Source of the DNA: CAZGMC01 sp964526565
GTDB taxonomy: Bacteria; Pseudomonadota; Alphaproteobacteria; DSM-16000; Inquilinaceae
DNA length: 29,034 nt
Direction: 5' to 3'
Assembly: GCA_964526565.1 (NCBI GenBank)
Contig: CAZGMC010000055.1
Span: 1 to 29,034 of the forward strand
Of this stretch, positions 11,970-20,012 are shown in pieces (the first letter of the stretch is position 1; each line of letters starts with the position of its first letter). The notes under the pieces were generated by a model. The model saw nothing but the letters and a program-made list of their open reading frames with translations, was not told the DNA's origin and did no database searches. The position numbers and the translations under genes are program-made.

Positions 11970-14501
11970 TCAGGCGCGGCGTTTCGTGCGGGCGGTCGGG
12001 AGTGCGCTCAGCGGGTCGTCGGGCCACGGGTGCCTGGGATAGCGGCCCTTGAGATCGGCCTTGACGGCAGCGTAGCCGGTGGCCCAGAAGCCGGCCAGAT
12101 CGCGGGTCACCTGGACCGGGCGGCCAGCGGGGGACAGCAGGTGCAGCAGCACCGGCACCCGGCCGCCGGCGATTCGCGGCGTCTCGGCCAGACCGAACAT
12201 CTCCTGCAGCTTGACCGCCAGCACCGGGCCGTCCGGTGCCGCGTAGTCCAGGGCATGGCGGGAGCCGCTGGGCACCGTCAGATGGGTCGGCGCCGCCTCG
12301 TCCAGCGCTCGCTGCCGGGACCAGGACAGCAGGCCGCGCAGCGCCGCGCCCAGGTCCAGCGCCGGCCACGGCCGCCGCCGCGGCAGGCCCGGCAGGTACG
12401 GCGCGAGCCAGTCGTCGAGCCCGTCGAGCAGCGCCGCATCCGACACGTCCGGCCAATCCCGCGGCGGCGCCTCGACCGCCCGCAACAGCATGACCCGCGC
12501 CTGCCACTGGCTGAGCGCCTTCGTCCACGGCAGCACCTCCAGGCCGTGCGAGCGCACCCGGTCCAGCAGTGCCCTGGCGACCCGCTCCGGCGGCGGATCG
12601 GCCAGCGGCTCGTCGCGCGACACCAGGGCGCCGAGGCGGTGCCGGCGCCGGGCGGCGACGCTCTGGGCCGCCTCGTCCCACCAGACGTCGTCGGCTGTCG
12701 TGACGGACTCCCCGAACAGCGCCTCGACCTCGGCACGGTCGAGCGATGCGGCCAGAAAGATGCGCGCGTCGCGGCCCGCGTCGTCCAGGTCGGCAACGGC
12801 CAGCCAGTCGGCCGCCGCCAGCGGGTCGTGCGGCGGCAGCACCGCGCCGCGCCCGTTGCGCAGCCGGAACTGGCCGGCAGCACTGCGGCGCTGGGCGACG
12901 CGATCCGGATACGCCAGTGCCAGCACCGCCCCGGCACGGGCCGGGTCGCCCGGCTCGGTGCCCAGACCGAGACGCCGGCGCCACTGGCGTGCCGCCGTCA
13001 GCGCCTGCTGCCGCGCACTGCGGTCCACGCCGCCCTCCCCGCGCGGATCGGCCAGCGCCGCCAGCCGCGTGCGCAGATCGGCGTCGCGGGCGTCGGCGCC
13101 GCGCAGAACGTCACGGTCGGCGAGCAGCGCCGCCACGTCGCAGGCCAGCCCGCCCAGCCCGTGCTCCGCGGCGGCCAGCACCATGTGCGCCAGCCGCGGG
13201 TGCAGCGCCAGCCCGGCCATGCGCCGGCCGTGCGGCGTGATCCGTCCGTCCGTGTCGAGTGCGCCGAGCCACGCCAGCAAGCCGCGCGCCTGGGCGAACG
13301 CGGCAGCCGGCGGCGGGTCCAGCCAGGCCAGGCCGGCCGGGTCGGCGGCGCCCCAGGCGGCCAGCTCCAGGGCCAGCGGCGCCAGGTCGGCGTGCATGAT
13401 CTCCGGCGGCGTGAACGGCGGCAGCAGGCGGTGCTCGGCCTCGTGCCACAGCCGGTAGCAGACGCCAGGGCCGAGCCGGCCGGCGCGGCCGCGGCGCTGG
13501 TCGGCCGAAGCCTGCGAGACGCGCACCGTCTCCAGCCGGGTCATGCCGGTGCGCGGGTCGAAGCGCGGCGCGCGGGCCAGCCCGCCGTCGACGACGACGC
13601 GCACGCCCTCGATCGTCAGGCTGGTCTCGGCAATGTCGGTGGCGAGTACGACCTTGCGCCGGCCGGGCGGCGCAGGCACAATGGCAGCATCCTGGGCGGT
13701 CCGCGGCAGCGCACCGTAGAGCGGCGCCAGCAGGATGCCGGGGCCGGAACCGCGCTCCTCCAGCCGGGCCAGCACGCGGCGAATCTCCGCCGCGCCGGGC
13801 AGGAAGGCCAGCACGTCGCCGGCCGCCGCCTCGGCCAGGGCACCGAGGACGGATGCCGCGACATGGTCCTCGAACCGCCGGCCGCCCGGCGGCTCGGTAT
13901 AGCGGGTCTCGACCGGGTGCGCGCGGCCGGTGCTGGTGACGATCGGGGCGCCGCCCATCAGCCGCGCCAGCGGCTCGCCGTCCAGGGTGGCGGACATGGC
14001 CACCAGCCGCAGGTCGGGCCGCAGCGCCGCCTGCGCCTCCAGGCACAGTGCCAGACCCAGGTCGGCGTGCAGGCTGCGCTCGTGGAATTCGTCGAACAGC
14101 ACCGCCGCGATCCCCGACAGCGCCGGGTCGGCCTGCAGCCGGCGGGTCAGGATGCCTTCGGTCACGACCTCGATGCGCGTGCGCGGGCCGACCCGGCTGT
14201 CCAGGCGGATGCGGTAGCCGACCGTCTCGCCGATCGGCTCGCCCAGCAGTGCGGCCATGTGCGCGGCGGCGGCGCGGGCGGCCAGCCGGCGCGGCTCCAG
14301 CACCACGATCCGGCCGCCGTCGAGCCAGGGCTCATCGAGCAGGGCGAGGGGCACGCGTGTCGTCTTGCCTGCCCCCGGTGGCGCCTGCAGCACCAGGGTG
14401 CAGCCGTCGGCGAGTGCGCGGCGCACCTGCGGCAGCACCGCGTCGATTGGCAGGCCGGTCATGGCCGGCGGCGAGAGCCTCTCGGCGGGATCCACCGGCA
14501 C
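11970..14501 (-). CDS. hrpB: ATP-dependent helicase HrpB
   Basis: DEAH-box RNA helicase of 843 residues, matching HrpB in length (E. coli about 810). Visible motifs are Walker A PPGAGKTT (K46), motif II DEFH (137-140), motif III SAT (170-172), and motif VI QRRGRAGR. The HrpB-specific C-terminal region includes QWQARVMLLRAVE, WPDVSDAALL and the terminal RYPRHPWPDDPL. The exact cellular role in bacteria is poorly defined. The annotated start is a GTG with GGGAGAG about 10 bases upstream; ATG 14462 (residue 14) is an alternative lacking such a site. It begins 26 bp after the alpha/beta hydrolase stop, so the two are probably cotranscribed. Confidence 0.95.
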   Translation of the reverse strand: MPVDPAERLSPPAMTGLPIDAVLPQVRRALADGCTLVLQAPPGAGKTTRVPLALLDEPWLDGGRIVVLEPRRLAARAAAAHMAALLGEPIGETVGYRIRLDSRVGPRTRIEVVTEGILTRRLQADPALSGIAAVLFDEFHERSLHADLGLALCLEAQAALRPDLRLVAMSATLDGEPLARLMGGAPIVTSTGRAHPVETRYTEPPGGRRFEDHVAASVLGALAEAAAGDVLAFLPGAAEIRRVLARLEERGSGPGILLAPLYGALPRTAQDAAIVPAPPGRRKVVLATDIAETSLTIEGVRVVVDGGLARAPRFDPRTGMTRLETVRVSQASADQRRGRAGRLGPGVCYRLWHEAEHRLLPPFTPPEIMHADLAPLALELAAWGAADPAGLAWLDPPPAAAFAQARGLLAWLGALDTDGRITPHGRRMAGLALHPRLAHMVLAAAEHGLGGLACDVAALLADRDVLRGADARDADLRTRLAALADPRGEGGVDRSARQQALTAARQWRRRLGLGTEPGDPARAGAVLALAYPDRVAQRRSAAGQFRLRNGRGAVLPPHDPLAAADWLAVADLDDAGRDARIFLAASLDRAEVEALFGESVTTADDVWWDEAAQSVAARRRHRLGALVSRDEPLADPPPERVARALLDRVRSHGLEVLPWTKALSQWQARVMLLRAVEAPPRDWPDVSDAALLDGLDDWLAPYLPGLPRRRPWPALDLGAALRGLLSWSRQRALDEAAPTHLTVPSGSRHALDYAAPDGPVLAVKLQEMFGLAETPRIAGGRVPVLLHLLSPAGRPVQVTRDLAGFWATGYAAVKADLKGRYPRHPWPDDPLSALPTARTKRRA

Positions 14502-14527
14502 GGCGCCGTCACTCTCCCGGCCTCCGG

Positions 14528-15322
14528 TCAGTGCGCCGCCACCTCGGTCAGCTCGGCGATGGCGTCGAAATAGGGCCGGCGGCCAATCATCAAGAGGTCG
14601 TTGTGGCCGGCCTCGGGAATGGTCACCAGCCGCTTCTCCGACGCGCCCGAACGCTCGTACAGTGCCTCTCCGTCCTCGACCGGGATGATCCAGTCCTCGA
14701 TGCCGTGGATGATCAGTGTCGGCACGGTGACGCGGGCGATCTTGTCCAGGTTGCCGAAGCCGTGGCGGCTTTCGTCCGCGCCCTCAACGCGCAGGCCGGA
14801 CAGGCGCATGATCAGGGGCAGGGTATAGGCAAAGCCGCTTTCGATGATCAGGCCGGCAATGCCGTCGCCGGCCCGCTGGGCGATCTCCAGGGCCGAGGCA
14901 CTGCCCAGCGAGCGGCCCATGACGTAGACCCGCGACGGCGCCAGGCCCAGGCCGGCCAGCACCTCCGGCAGCGCCTCGTGCACCGCCGCGGCATCGGCGA
15001 CCAGCGACGAGGCGGTGGGCATGCCGTCGCTGGCCCCATAGCCGCGGTAGTCGACCACCAGCAGCGTCAGGCCCAGCTGCGCATAGAGCGGAGCCATGCC
15101 GTTGTAGTCGGCGGCGATCTCGCCGTTGCCGTGGAAGAACAGGATCACGGGCGCCTGCGGTCCGGCAATGAAGGCGCGGGCGCCCACCGCGATTCCGTCG
15201 GCCACGGGAATGCGCACGTCGCGCACCGGACCGCTGTCGCCCGGCCGGAACGGGCTGCGCCGCGGGTGGAACAGGATCTGCAATATTTCGGGGCGGTCGA
15301 GGAGGTCGAAGCTTTCGGTCAT
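14528..15322 (-). CDS. Alpha/beta hydrolase (serine hydrolase)
   Basis: A 264-residue cytosolic hydrolase with the full catalytic set: oxyanion motif FFHGNGE (about 62-68), nucleophile elbow GRSLGS with S138, acid D210 in HGIEDWIIP, and H240 in EAGHND. The layout resembles the BEM46/FrsA-like family of small esterases and peptidase-like hydrolases. The substrate cannot be deduced. ATG 15322 has AGGCAAGG upstream. It is followed closely by hrpB on the same strand. Confidence 0.9.
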   Translation of the reverse strand: MTESFDLLDRPEILQILFHPRRSPFRPGDSGPVRDVRIPVADGIAVGARAFIAGPQAPVILFFHGNGEIAADYNGMAPLYAQLGLTLLVVDYRGYGASDGMPTASSLVADAAAVHEALPEVLAGLGLAPSRVYVMGRSLGSASALEIAQRAGDGIAGLIIESGFAYTLPLIMRLSGLRVEGADESRHGFGNLDKIARVTVPTLIIHGIEDWIIPVEDGEALYERSGASEKRLVTIPEAGHNDLLMIGRRPYFDAIAELTEVAAH

Positions 15323-15509
15323 GCCTTGCCTGCTGTCGCGAGCATCGGGATGCGGCCGTGTCCGTTATGCCGCAGACACCCGCTCGCAGCCAAAGGGTTT
15401 CAAGACTCCGATCGCGAAAGCGAGGCGGGCGCGCCGGAACGGTCACGGCAACACACCAGGCATCGAGCGAACGGCAAGCCCGCCGTCCGCGCCTCGCCGC
15501 CCGTCCGGC

Positions 15510-15860
15510 TCAGTCGCGGCCGGCCCAGGGTGGCGGCCCGGCGACCGGGCGAACGGTCAGTTCCGAACCATCCTGCCGGATGACGGTAAAGGCATCAAAG
15601 TCGCCGTCGTCCATCTCGCCGATGACGGTCAGCGGTTCGCCAACCGCAAAATCATGACTCCGGTACCACTCCGGCCCGGTATCGACCAGCACATGACCGG
15701 TATCGTCTTCCAGCACGAATTCGTTGCCGAAGACGTGGGTGACGGTGCCGGTGATGCGGACACCGGGGTTGGCATGCAGGTCGCCGATGGGCGTGTCGGC
15801 GAGGGCGGGCGCAGCCGCGACGACGAGCGCAGCAAGCAAAAGACACAGTGGACGATTCAT
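15510..15860 (-). CDS. Secreted OB-fold protein (BOF/YgiW-like)
   Basis: A 116-residue protein with a signal peptide, MNRPLCLLLAALVVAAAPALA, cleaved before DTPIG. The mature part reads as a five-strand OB barrel: VRITGTVTHVFGNEFVLEDD, GHVLVDTG, EPLTVIGEMDDG, FDAFTVIRQDG. This resembles the periplasmic BOF (YgiW/YdeI) stress proteins. A second Met three codons upstream (15869) is also possible; an AGAAAGGTGG site sits just before it. It lies 122 bp downstream of hemN on the same strand. Function uncertain; ligand binding or stress tolerance is the family role. Confidence 0.72.
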   Translation of the reverse strand: MNRPLCLLLAALVVAAAPALADTPIGDLHANPGVRITGTVTHVFGNEFVLEDDTGHVLVDTGPEWYRSHDFAVGEPLTVIGEMDDGDFDAFTVIRQDGSELTVRPVAGPPPWAGRD

Positions 15861-15982
15861 GCGGTGCATCCACCTTTCTGGGTTTGTCGTAACGTAACCA
15901 GCGCATCGCTTGGCGGCGACCCTGATCGTGAACGGCAGCCAACAGGGAGGTTGCCGCACTCCGGGCCGCGGCTGCCGTCAGA

Positions 15983-17335
15983 TCAGATCGCCCGGCTGTG
16001 GCGGGTTTCGCCGGCCTGCAGATACGTGTCGAAGACCGATGCGATGGTGCGGACCAGCGGCCTGTACTGGTCGGGAACGCTGATCTCGTGGCGCCGCACG
16101 CGGACCAGGCCATCCGCCTCGTATTCGGCCAGGCAGGCCAGGTCGTCGGCGAAATGGGTCACCTCGACGCCGTGCGCGGCGGCAACGCGGCCCAGGTCGA
16201 CCTTCAGATAGGACATCAGGCTCTCGATCACGTCGCGGCGCAGCCGGTCCTCGGGGGTGATGCAGCGGCCGCGCACGATCGGCAGCCGGCCCGCGGCCAC
16301 GGTCGTCTGGTACTCGGGCACCCGCGGCTCGTTCTGGACGTAGCCCCACGGCAGCGAGCCGATCGCCGAGGCACCAAGGCCGAGCAGCGTCTGGTACGGG
16401 TCGTCGGTGTAGCCCTGGAAGTTGCGACGCAGCGTGCCGGCACCCAGCGCCACGGCCAGCGCATCGTCGGGCCGGGCGAAGTGATCGAGGCCGATGGCGA
16501 CGTAGCCGGCCGCCTGCAGTTCGCCAGCGATGGCCTCGTACTGCTCCAGCCGCGCCGCCGCGCCGGGCAGCGCCGCCTCGTCGATCAGCCGCTGGTTTGG
16601 CCGGAACGCCGGCACATGGGCATAGCCGAACACGGCGAACCGGTCCGGCGCCAGATCCAGCGCCCGGGCAGCGCTGTCGCGGCTGCTCCCGGCCGTCTGG
16701 TGCGGCAGGCCGTACACCAGGTCGACATTGATGTGGGGGATGCCGGCGCCGCGCAGGGCGTCGACGGCACTGCGCGTCTGGGCGAAGCTCTGCACCCGGT
16801 TGATCGCCTGCTGGACGGCGGGATCGAAGGTCTGGATTCCGATGCTGGCACGGGTCACGCCGGCCAGCCGGAACGCGTCGACCACATCGGCGTGCAGCAC
16901 GCGCGGGTCGATTTCGACGGCGACCTCCGCATCGCGCCGGAACGAGAATCGCTGCCGCAGCGCCGTCATGACGGCAAGGAAATCGGCAGGCTCAAGGATG
17001 CCGGGCGTGCCCCCGCCCCAGTGGACGTGGCCAACCTGCATGCGCGTCGGCATCGCATCGGCCAGCAACGCGACCTCGTCGCGCAGCGCCGCCACGTACC
17101 GTTCCACCGGCGCATAGTCCTTTGTGCCGCGGGTGTGGCAGCCGCAGTACCAGCACAAGGTCTCGCAGTACGGCACGTGAACGTAGAGCGACAGCGGGCC
17201 GCCGCGCGACAGGCCGGCCAGCCAGGCACGATAGACGTCCTCGTCCACCGCCGTGGTGAAATGCGGTGCCGTCGGATAGCTCGTGTACCGCGGCACCCGG
17301 CGGTGCTCGTGCTTCAGGATGATCTGATCCGGCAT
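15983..17335 (-). CDS. hemN: Oxygen-independent coproporphyrinogen III oxidase
   Basis: Radical-SAM enzyme of 450 residues. It converts coproporphyrinogen III to protoporphyrinogen IX without oxygen, in heme (and possibly bacteriochlorophyll) biosynthesis. The iron-sulfur motif C57-x3-C61-x2-C64 (CETLCWYC) with the following C66 is intact, as are HVHWGGGTP, VEIDPR, SIGIQTFD and NVDLVYGLPHQT. These, together with the N-terminal KHEHRRVPRYTSYPTAP, are true HemN features rather than those of the HemW lookalike. ATG 17335 has only a weak AAGG site about 10 bases upstream. An FNR-like box lies upstream, fitting induction under low oxygen. Confidence 0.96.
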   Translation of the reverse strand: MPDQIILKHEHRRVPRYTSYPTAPHFTTAVDEDVYRAWLAGLSRGGPLSLYVHVPYCETLCWYCGCHTRGTKDYAPVERYVAALRDEVALLADAMPTRMQVGHVHWGGGTPGILEPADFLAVMTALRQRFSFRRDAEVAVEIDPRVLHADVVDAFRLAGVTRASIGIQTFDPAVQQAINRVQSFAQTRSAVDALRGAGIPHINVDLVYGLPHQTAGSSRDSAARALDLAPDRFAVFGYAHVPAFRPNQRLIDEAALPGAAARLEQYEAIAGELQAAGYVAIGLDHFARPDDALAVALGAGTLRRNFQGYTDDPYQTLLGLGASAIGSLPWGYVQNEPRVPEYQTTVAAGRLPIVRGRCITPEDRLRRDVIESLMSYLKVDLGRVAAAHGVEVTHFADDLACLAEYEADGLVRVRRHEISVPDQYRPLVRTIASVFDTYLQAGETRHSRAI

Positions 17336-17372
17336 GGTTTCAGGACCTTAGCAGACGCCATGCGGCGGCGCC

Positions 17373-17386
17373 ATGATCTGGGTCAA
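17373..17386 (-). promoter_or_regulatory. FNR/Anr-type box upstream of hemN
   Basis: On the minus strand the sequence is TTGAC-CCAG-ATCAT, 8 of 10 matches to the TTGAT-N4-ATCAA consensus. Its centre is 44 bases before the hemN ATG. A possible -10, TAAGGT (17350-17345), lies at the spacing expected for a class II FNR-activated promoter. Control of hemN by FNR homologues is well established in alphaproteobacteria. Confidence 0.6.
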
Positions 17387-17414
17387 CGTCGCGGACAGGT
17401 TGCGGAATTCCCGC

Positions 17415-17846
17415 TCAGGAACCCGACAGCTGCAGTCCAAGGGTGATCAGCGCGGCCGCCGCCGCCGTGAAGGCGGCCACCGCGACCAGCGTTCTCAGCA
17501 CAACAAACATCTTGCCCTGCGACACCGCCGGGCCAAGTGCCTCCGGTTCGCCTTCCCCGCCCGGCTTGATCCCGGCCTCCTCATAGAACGCCGCCACCGA
17601 TGGGATGTGGGCGCGCAGGCCGGACAGGCTGGGCCCGCTGCCGGGGCTGCGGGTGGAGTACGGCCCGTCCACGGGGATCGGCATCAGGCCGACGCTTGCG
17701 TCGGAGCCCGCCACACGGTCGGCGGCGCGCCGGTAGCGGTCGCGGTCGTCCTCTCCCAGCCCCGCCCAGCTGCGATCCGGCTCCAGCGCCGTACAGATCG
17801 CCTGCGCCCGGCGCTCGCGCTGTTGCGGTTCCGTTTCCTGGCCCAT
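17415..17846 (-). CDS. Hypothetical tail-anchored membrane protein
   Basis: A 143-residue protein with a charged soluble N-terminal part and one C-terminal membrane segment (about 113-141) ending in LGLQLSGS. The N-terminal block (about 14-46, with ICTALEPDRSW and DRDRYRRAADRV) looks like a small helical domain seen in various hypothetical and phage-related proteins; no function is assigned. ATG 17846 is chosen because AGGCGG lies 4 bases upstream, although the frame stays open much further. It is divergent from the CDF transporter gene and 79 bp upstream of hemN on the same strand. Confidence 0.6.
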   Translation of the reverse strand: MGQETEPQQRERRAQAICTALEPDRSWAGLGEDDRDRYRRAADRVAGSDASVGLMPIPVDGPYSTRSPGSGPSLSGLRAHIPSVAAFYEEAGIKPGGEGEPEALGPAVSQGKMFVVLRTLVAVAAFTAAAAALITLGLQLSGS

Positions 17847-17894
17847 GTGCCGCCTGTCTCTGTCGAGGACCAGAATCCGGTCCGGCCCGGTTGG

Positions 17895-17929
17895 CGTGCC
17901 GTATCCGCGTGCCGTATCCGCGTCCCGTA
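17895..17929. repeat. 13-bp tandem repeat in divergent promoter region
   Basis: CGTGCCGTATCCG is repeated at 17895-17907 and 17908-17920, followed by a partial third copy, CGTCCCGTA (17921-17929). It lies in the 244-bp gap between the divergent tail-anchored protein and CDF transporter genes. It could be a set of regulator sites. Confidence 0.85.
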
Positions 17930-18090
17930 ACAGCTTTCCGCCGCCGGCCGGCCAATGCAACCGGTTTTCCATGACCGGCCGCCCTGAGTGCCTTGTGGCC
18001 TGCCAGGGGGCAGCGGCACATTGGAGGCTGAGTGATGCATTGTCGCCGCCGGACCGGGGCACCGGGTGCGGTGGAAAAGAGGACCGGACC

Positions 18091-18726
18091 ATGACCTGCT
18101 GCAACAGCGGCTGTGCCGCGCCGCCGCCCGACACGGGACACCGCACCGCCCTGCTGGCGGTCATCGCCATCAACGCGACGATGTTCGTGGTGGAGAGCGT
18201 CGCCGGCGTGCTGGCCGGCTCGACGGCGCTGCAGGCCGATGCCCTCGACTTTCTCGGCGATACCGCCACCTACGGGCTGACCCTGCTGGTGCTGGGCCGC
18301 AGCCAAGCATGGCGGTCCGGCGCCGCCCTGGTCAAGGGTGCCTCGCTGGCGCTGTTCGGCCTGTGGGTGCTGGGCTACACGGGCTACCGAGTCGTGGTGC
18401 TGGGCCTGCCCCAGGCCGAAGTGATGGGCGCCATCGGCGTGCTGGCGCTGCTGGCCAACCTGGCCAGCGTGGCGCTGCTGCTGCGCTTCCGCCGCGGCGA
18501 CGCCAACATCCGCTCGGTCTGGCTGTGCAGCCGCAACGACGCCATCGGCAACGTGGCGGTGATCGCCGCCGCCATCGGTGTCGCCGCCACCGCCAGTCCC
18601 TGGCCGGACCTGGCCGTCGCCGCCGTCATGGCCACGCTGTTCCTGTGGAGCGCCACCGCCATTGTCCGCCAGGCCCTGGCCGAGCTGCGTTCCCCGGAAG
18701 CTGCGGCCGGGGCCGGGGCGGATTGA
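18091..18726 (+). CDS. Cation diffusion facilitator (CDF)-like transporter without C-terminal domain
   Basis: A 211-residue inner-membrane protein with about six hydrophobic segments, corresponding to the membrane half of a CDF metal exporter. The expected metal-site motifs are seen in TM2 (LQADALDFLGD, an xxxxD pattern) and TM5 (SRNDAIGN). The usual cytoplasmic C-terminal domain (about 80-100 residues) is missing; the protein ends soon after TM6. The N-terminus MTCCNSGCAA has three cysteines that could bind a soft metal. ATG 18091 has AGAGGA upstream at good spacing. Metal specificity is not readable; proton-coupled efflux of Zn, Co or Cd is the family role. Confidence 0.82.
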   Translation: MTCCNSGCAAPPPDTGHRTALLAVIAINATMFVVESVAGVLAGSTALQADALDFLGDTATYGLTLLVLGRSQAWRSGAALVKGASLALFGLWVLGYTGYRVVVLGLPQAEVMGAIGVLALLANLASVALLLRFRRGDANIRSVWLCSRNDAIGNVAVIAAAIGVAATASPWPDLAVAAVMATLFLWSATAIVRQALAELRSPEAAAGAGAD

Positions 18727-18891
18727 GGCCGCCGGCCGCGCGTGCCTCGCCGGTCAGGGGCTCGGGTTCAGGGCCGAGGGCCCGGCATCCGGGCCAGACC
18801 GGCGTCGAGCGGCGGCGGCCGGCGCATTCGAGACGGCCGCGCGACCACTGGAACGGATTTCGCCCTGCCACCGGAAGAGCCGCGCGAGCGC

Positions 18892-19890
18892 CTACGGCAG
18901 CCGCGGAACGAGCACGACGCGCCGGTTGCCGGCGCGGCCGTCGTCGCTGTTGTTGCTCGCCATCGGCGCGAGCGGGCCGACGCCGTGGCCCTCGAGTCGC
19001 TCGGCAGCGATGCCGTGGCGCGTCACCAGCGCCTCCACCACGGCACGCGCCCGGTCGCGCGACAGCTCCATGTTGTAGCCGAAGTCCCCCGTCATGTCGG
19101 TATGGCCGACAATGTAGACCGACAGGTCCGGCTGCGCGGTCAGCAGTCCGGCCATGGCCTCCAGCGCCGGCGCCGATTCCGGGCGGATTTCAGCCCGGTT
19201 CGTCTCGAAATGGATCCCCTGGACGACGACGGAGCCGGTGGCGGCGATCTGCTCCGCCAGATAGTCCGGGTCGATCGCGATCAGGTCCGCGCGAACACCC
19301 TCCAACTCGACAATGTCCAGTTGGACCCGCACGTCGTCGTCGCGATGTTGGTTGACCAGCAGAGCCAGGTAGACGTCGCCCTCTACGGGCCGCGTCAGCC
19401 GCGCGGCAAGGTACCGGCGTTCAGCGGGGTCCACGCTCTGCGACAGTTCGCCCGGCATCCGCCCCCCCGCATGCAGGTCGCGGTAATGGGCACGCGACCA
19501 CGCATCGCCGGAGCGAGGGCCGAGCGCGCGGCCCTGGGCCTGCCAGATCGCCGTGAATCCCGCGTCCTCGGCCGCATCGGCATAGTTGCGGTACACTTCG
19601 AACGCATTGGCCCGGCCGGACAGGGAGTACTGGATCCGCGTGACCCGCCCCTCCAGGAGCTCAACATCCGTCGTCTGAGCCGGATAGCCGGACATCGCGT
19701 TGCCGACCGCCAGCCGATACTGGTCGAACGCGATGACCTGGTAATCGACGATTTCCGCACCCGGAAAACGCGACACCATGGGGTGGTCGCGACTGCCCTC
19801 TACATCCGCGCCGGCGGCCGGGCCGGCGAGCACCGCAGCCAGGGCGACGGACAGCGCAATGACACCCGGCATGAGCGGAACGAGTCTCAT
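18892..19890 (-). CDS. OmpA-family outer-membrane protein with DUF4892-like N-terminal domain
   Basis: A 332-residue envelope protein. The signal peptide MRLVPLMPGVIALSVALAAV...AAGA is followed by an N-terminal region that begins DVEGSRDHPMVSRFPGAEIVDY, as in DUF4892 proteins. It ends in an OmpA C-terminal domain (about 215-330) with HFETNRAEIRPES, VGHTDMTGDFGYNMELSRDRA and GNRRVVLV, which binds peptidoglycan. ATG 19890 has GAGAGGT at 4-base spacing, though the frame is open upstream. It is on the same strand as yqiJK but appears to have its own promoter at 19942-19971. The assignment of the first domain is from memory of its opening motif and is less sure. Confidence 0.86.
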   Translation of the reverse strand: MRLVPLMPGVIALSVALAAVLAGPAAGADVEGSRDHPMVSRFPGAEIVDYQVIAFDQYRLAVGNAMSGYPAQTTDVELLEGRVTRIQYSLSGRANAFEVYRNYADAAEDAGFTAIWQAQGRALGPRSGDAWSRAHYRDLHAGGRMPGELSQSVDPAERRYLAARLTRPVEGDVYLALLVNQHRDDDVRVQLDIVELEGVRADLIAIDPDYLAEQIAATGSVVVQGIHFETNRAEIRPESAPALEAMAGLLTAQPDLSVYIVGHTDMTGDFGYNMELSRDRARAVVEALVTRHGIAAERLEGHGVGPLAPMASNNSDDGRAGNRRVVLVPRLP

Positions 19891-19941
19891 GGGACCTCTC
19901 AAAAACCGTGGGTTCTTCGGCCGCTTGCAGCCACGCGGCCT

Positions 19942-19971
19942 GATATACCCGGCATGCGTAAAAAACGACAA
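19942..19971 (-). promoter_or_regulatory. Sigma70-like promoter of the OmpA-family gene
   Basis: On the minus strand, TTGTCG (19971-19966), an 18-bp spacer and TATATC (19947-19942) lie in an AT-rich pocket of the 122-bp gap downstream of the flotillin gene. Initiation near 19935 gives a leader of about 45 bases before ATG 19890. Confidence 0.55.
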
Positions 19972-20012
19972 CACCTTCGGGCGCATGGCCCGCACAGCCG
20001 GCCGGTTCGCGA

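Noticed and set aside
11538..14573. A 1011-codon plus-strand frame opposite hrpB
   Set aside because: It is antisense to a complete HrpB with all helicase motifs; the translation is Arg/Gln/Gly-rich with no recognisable domain.
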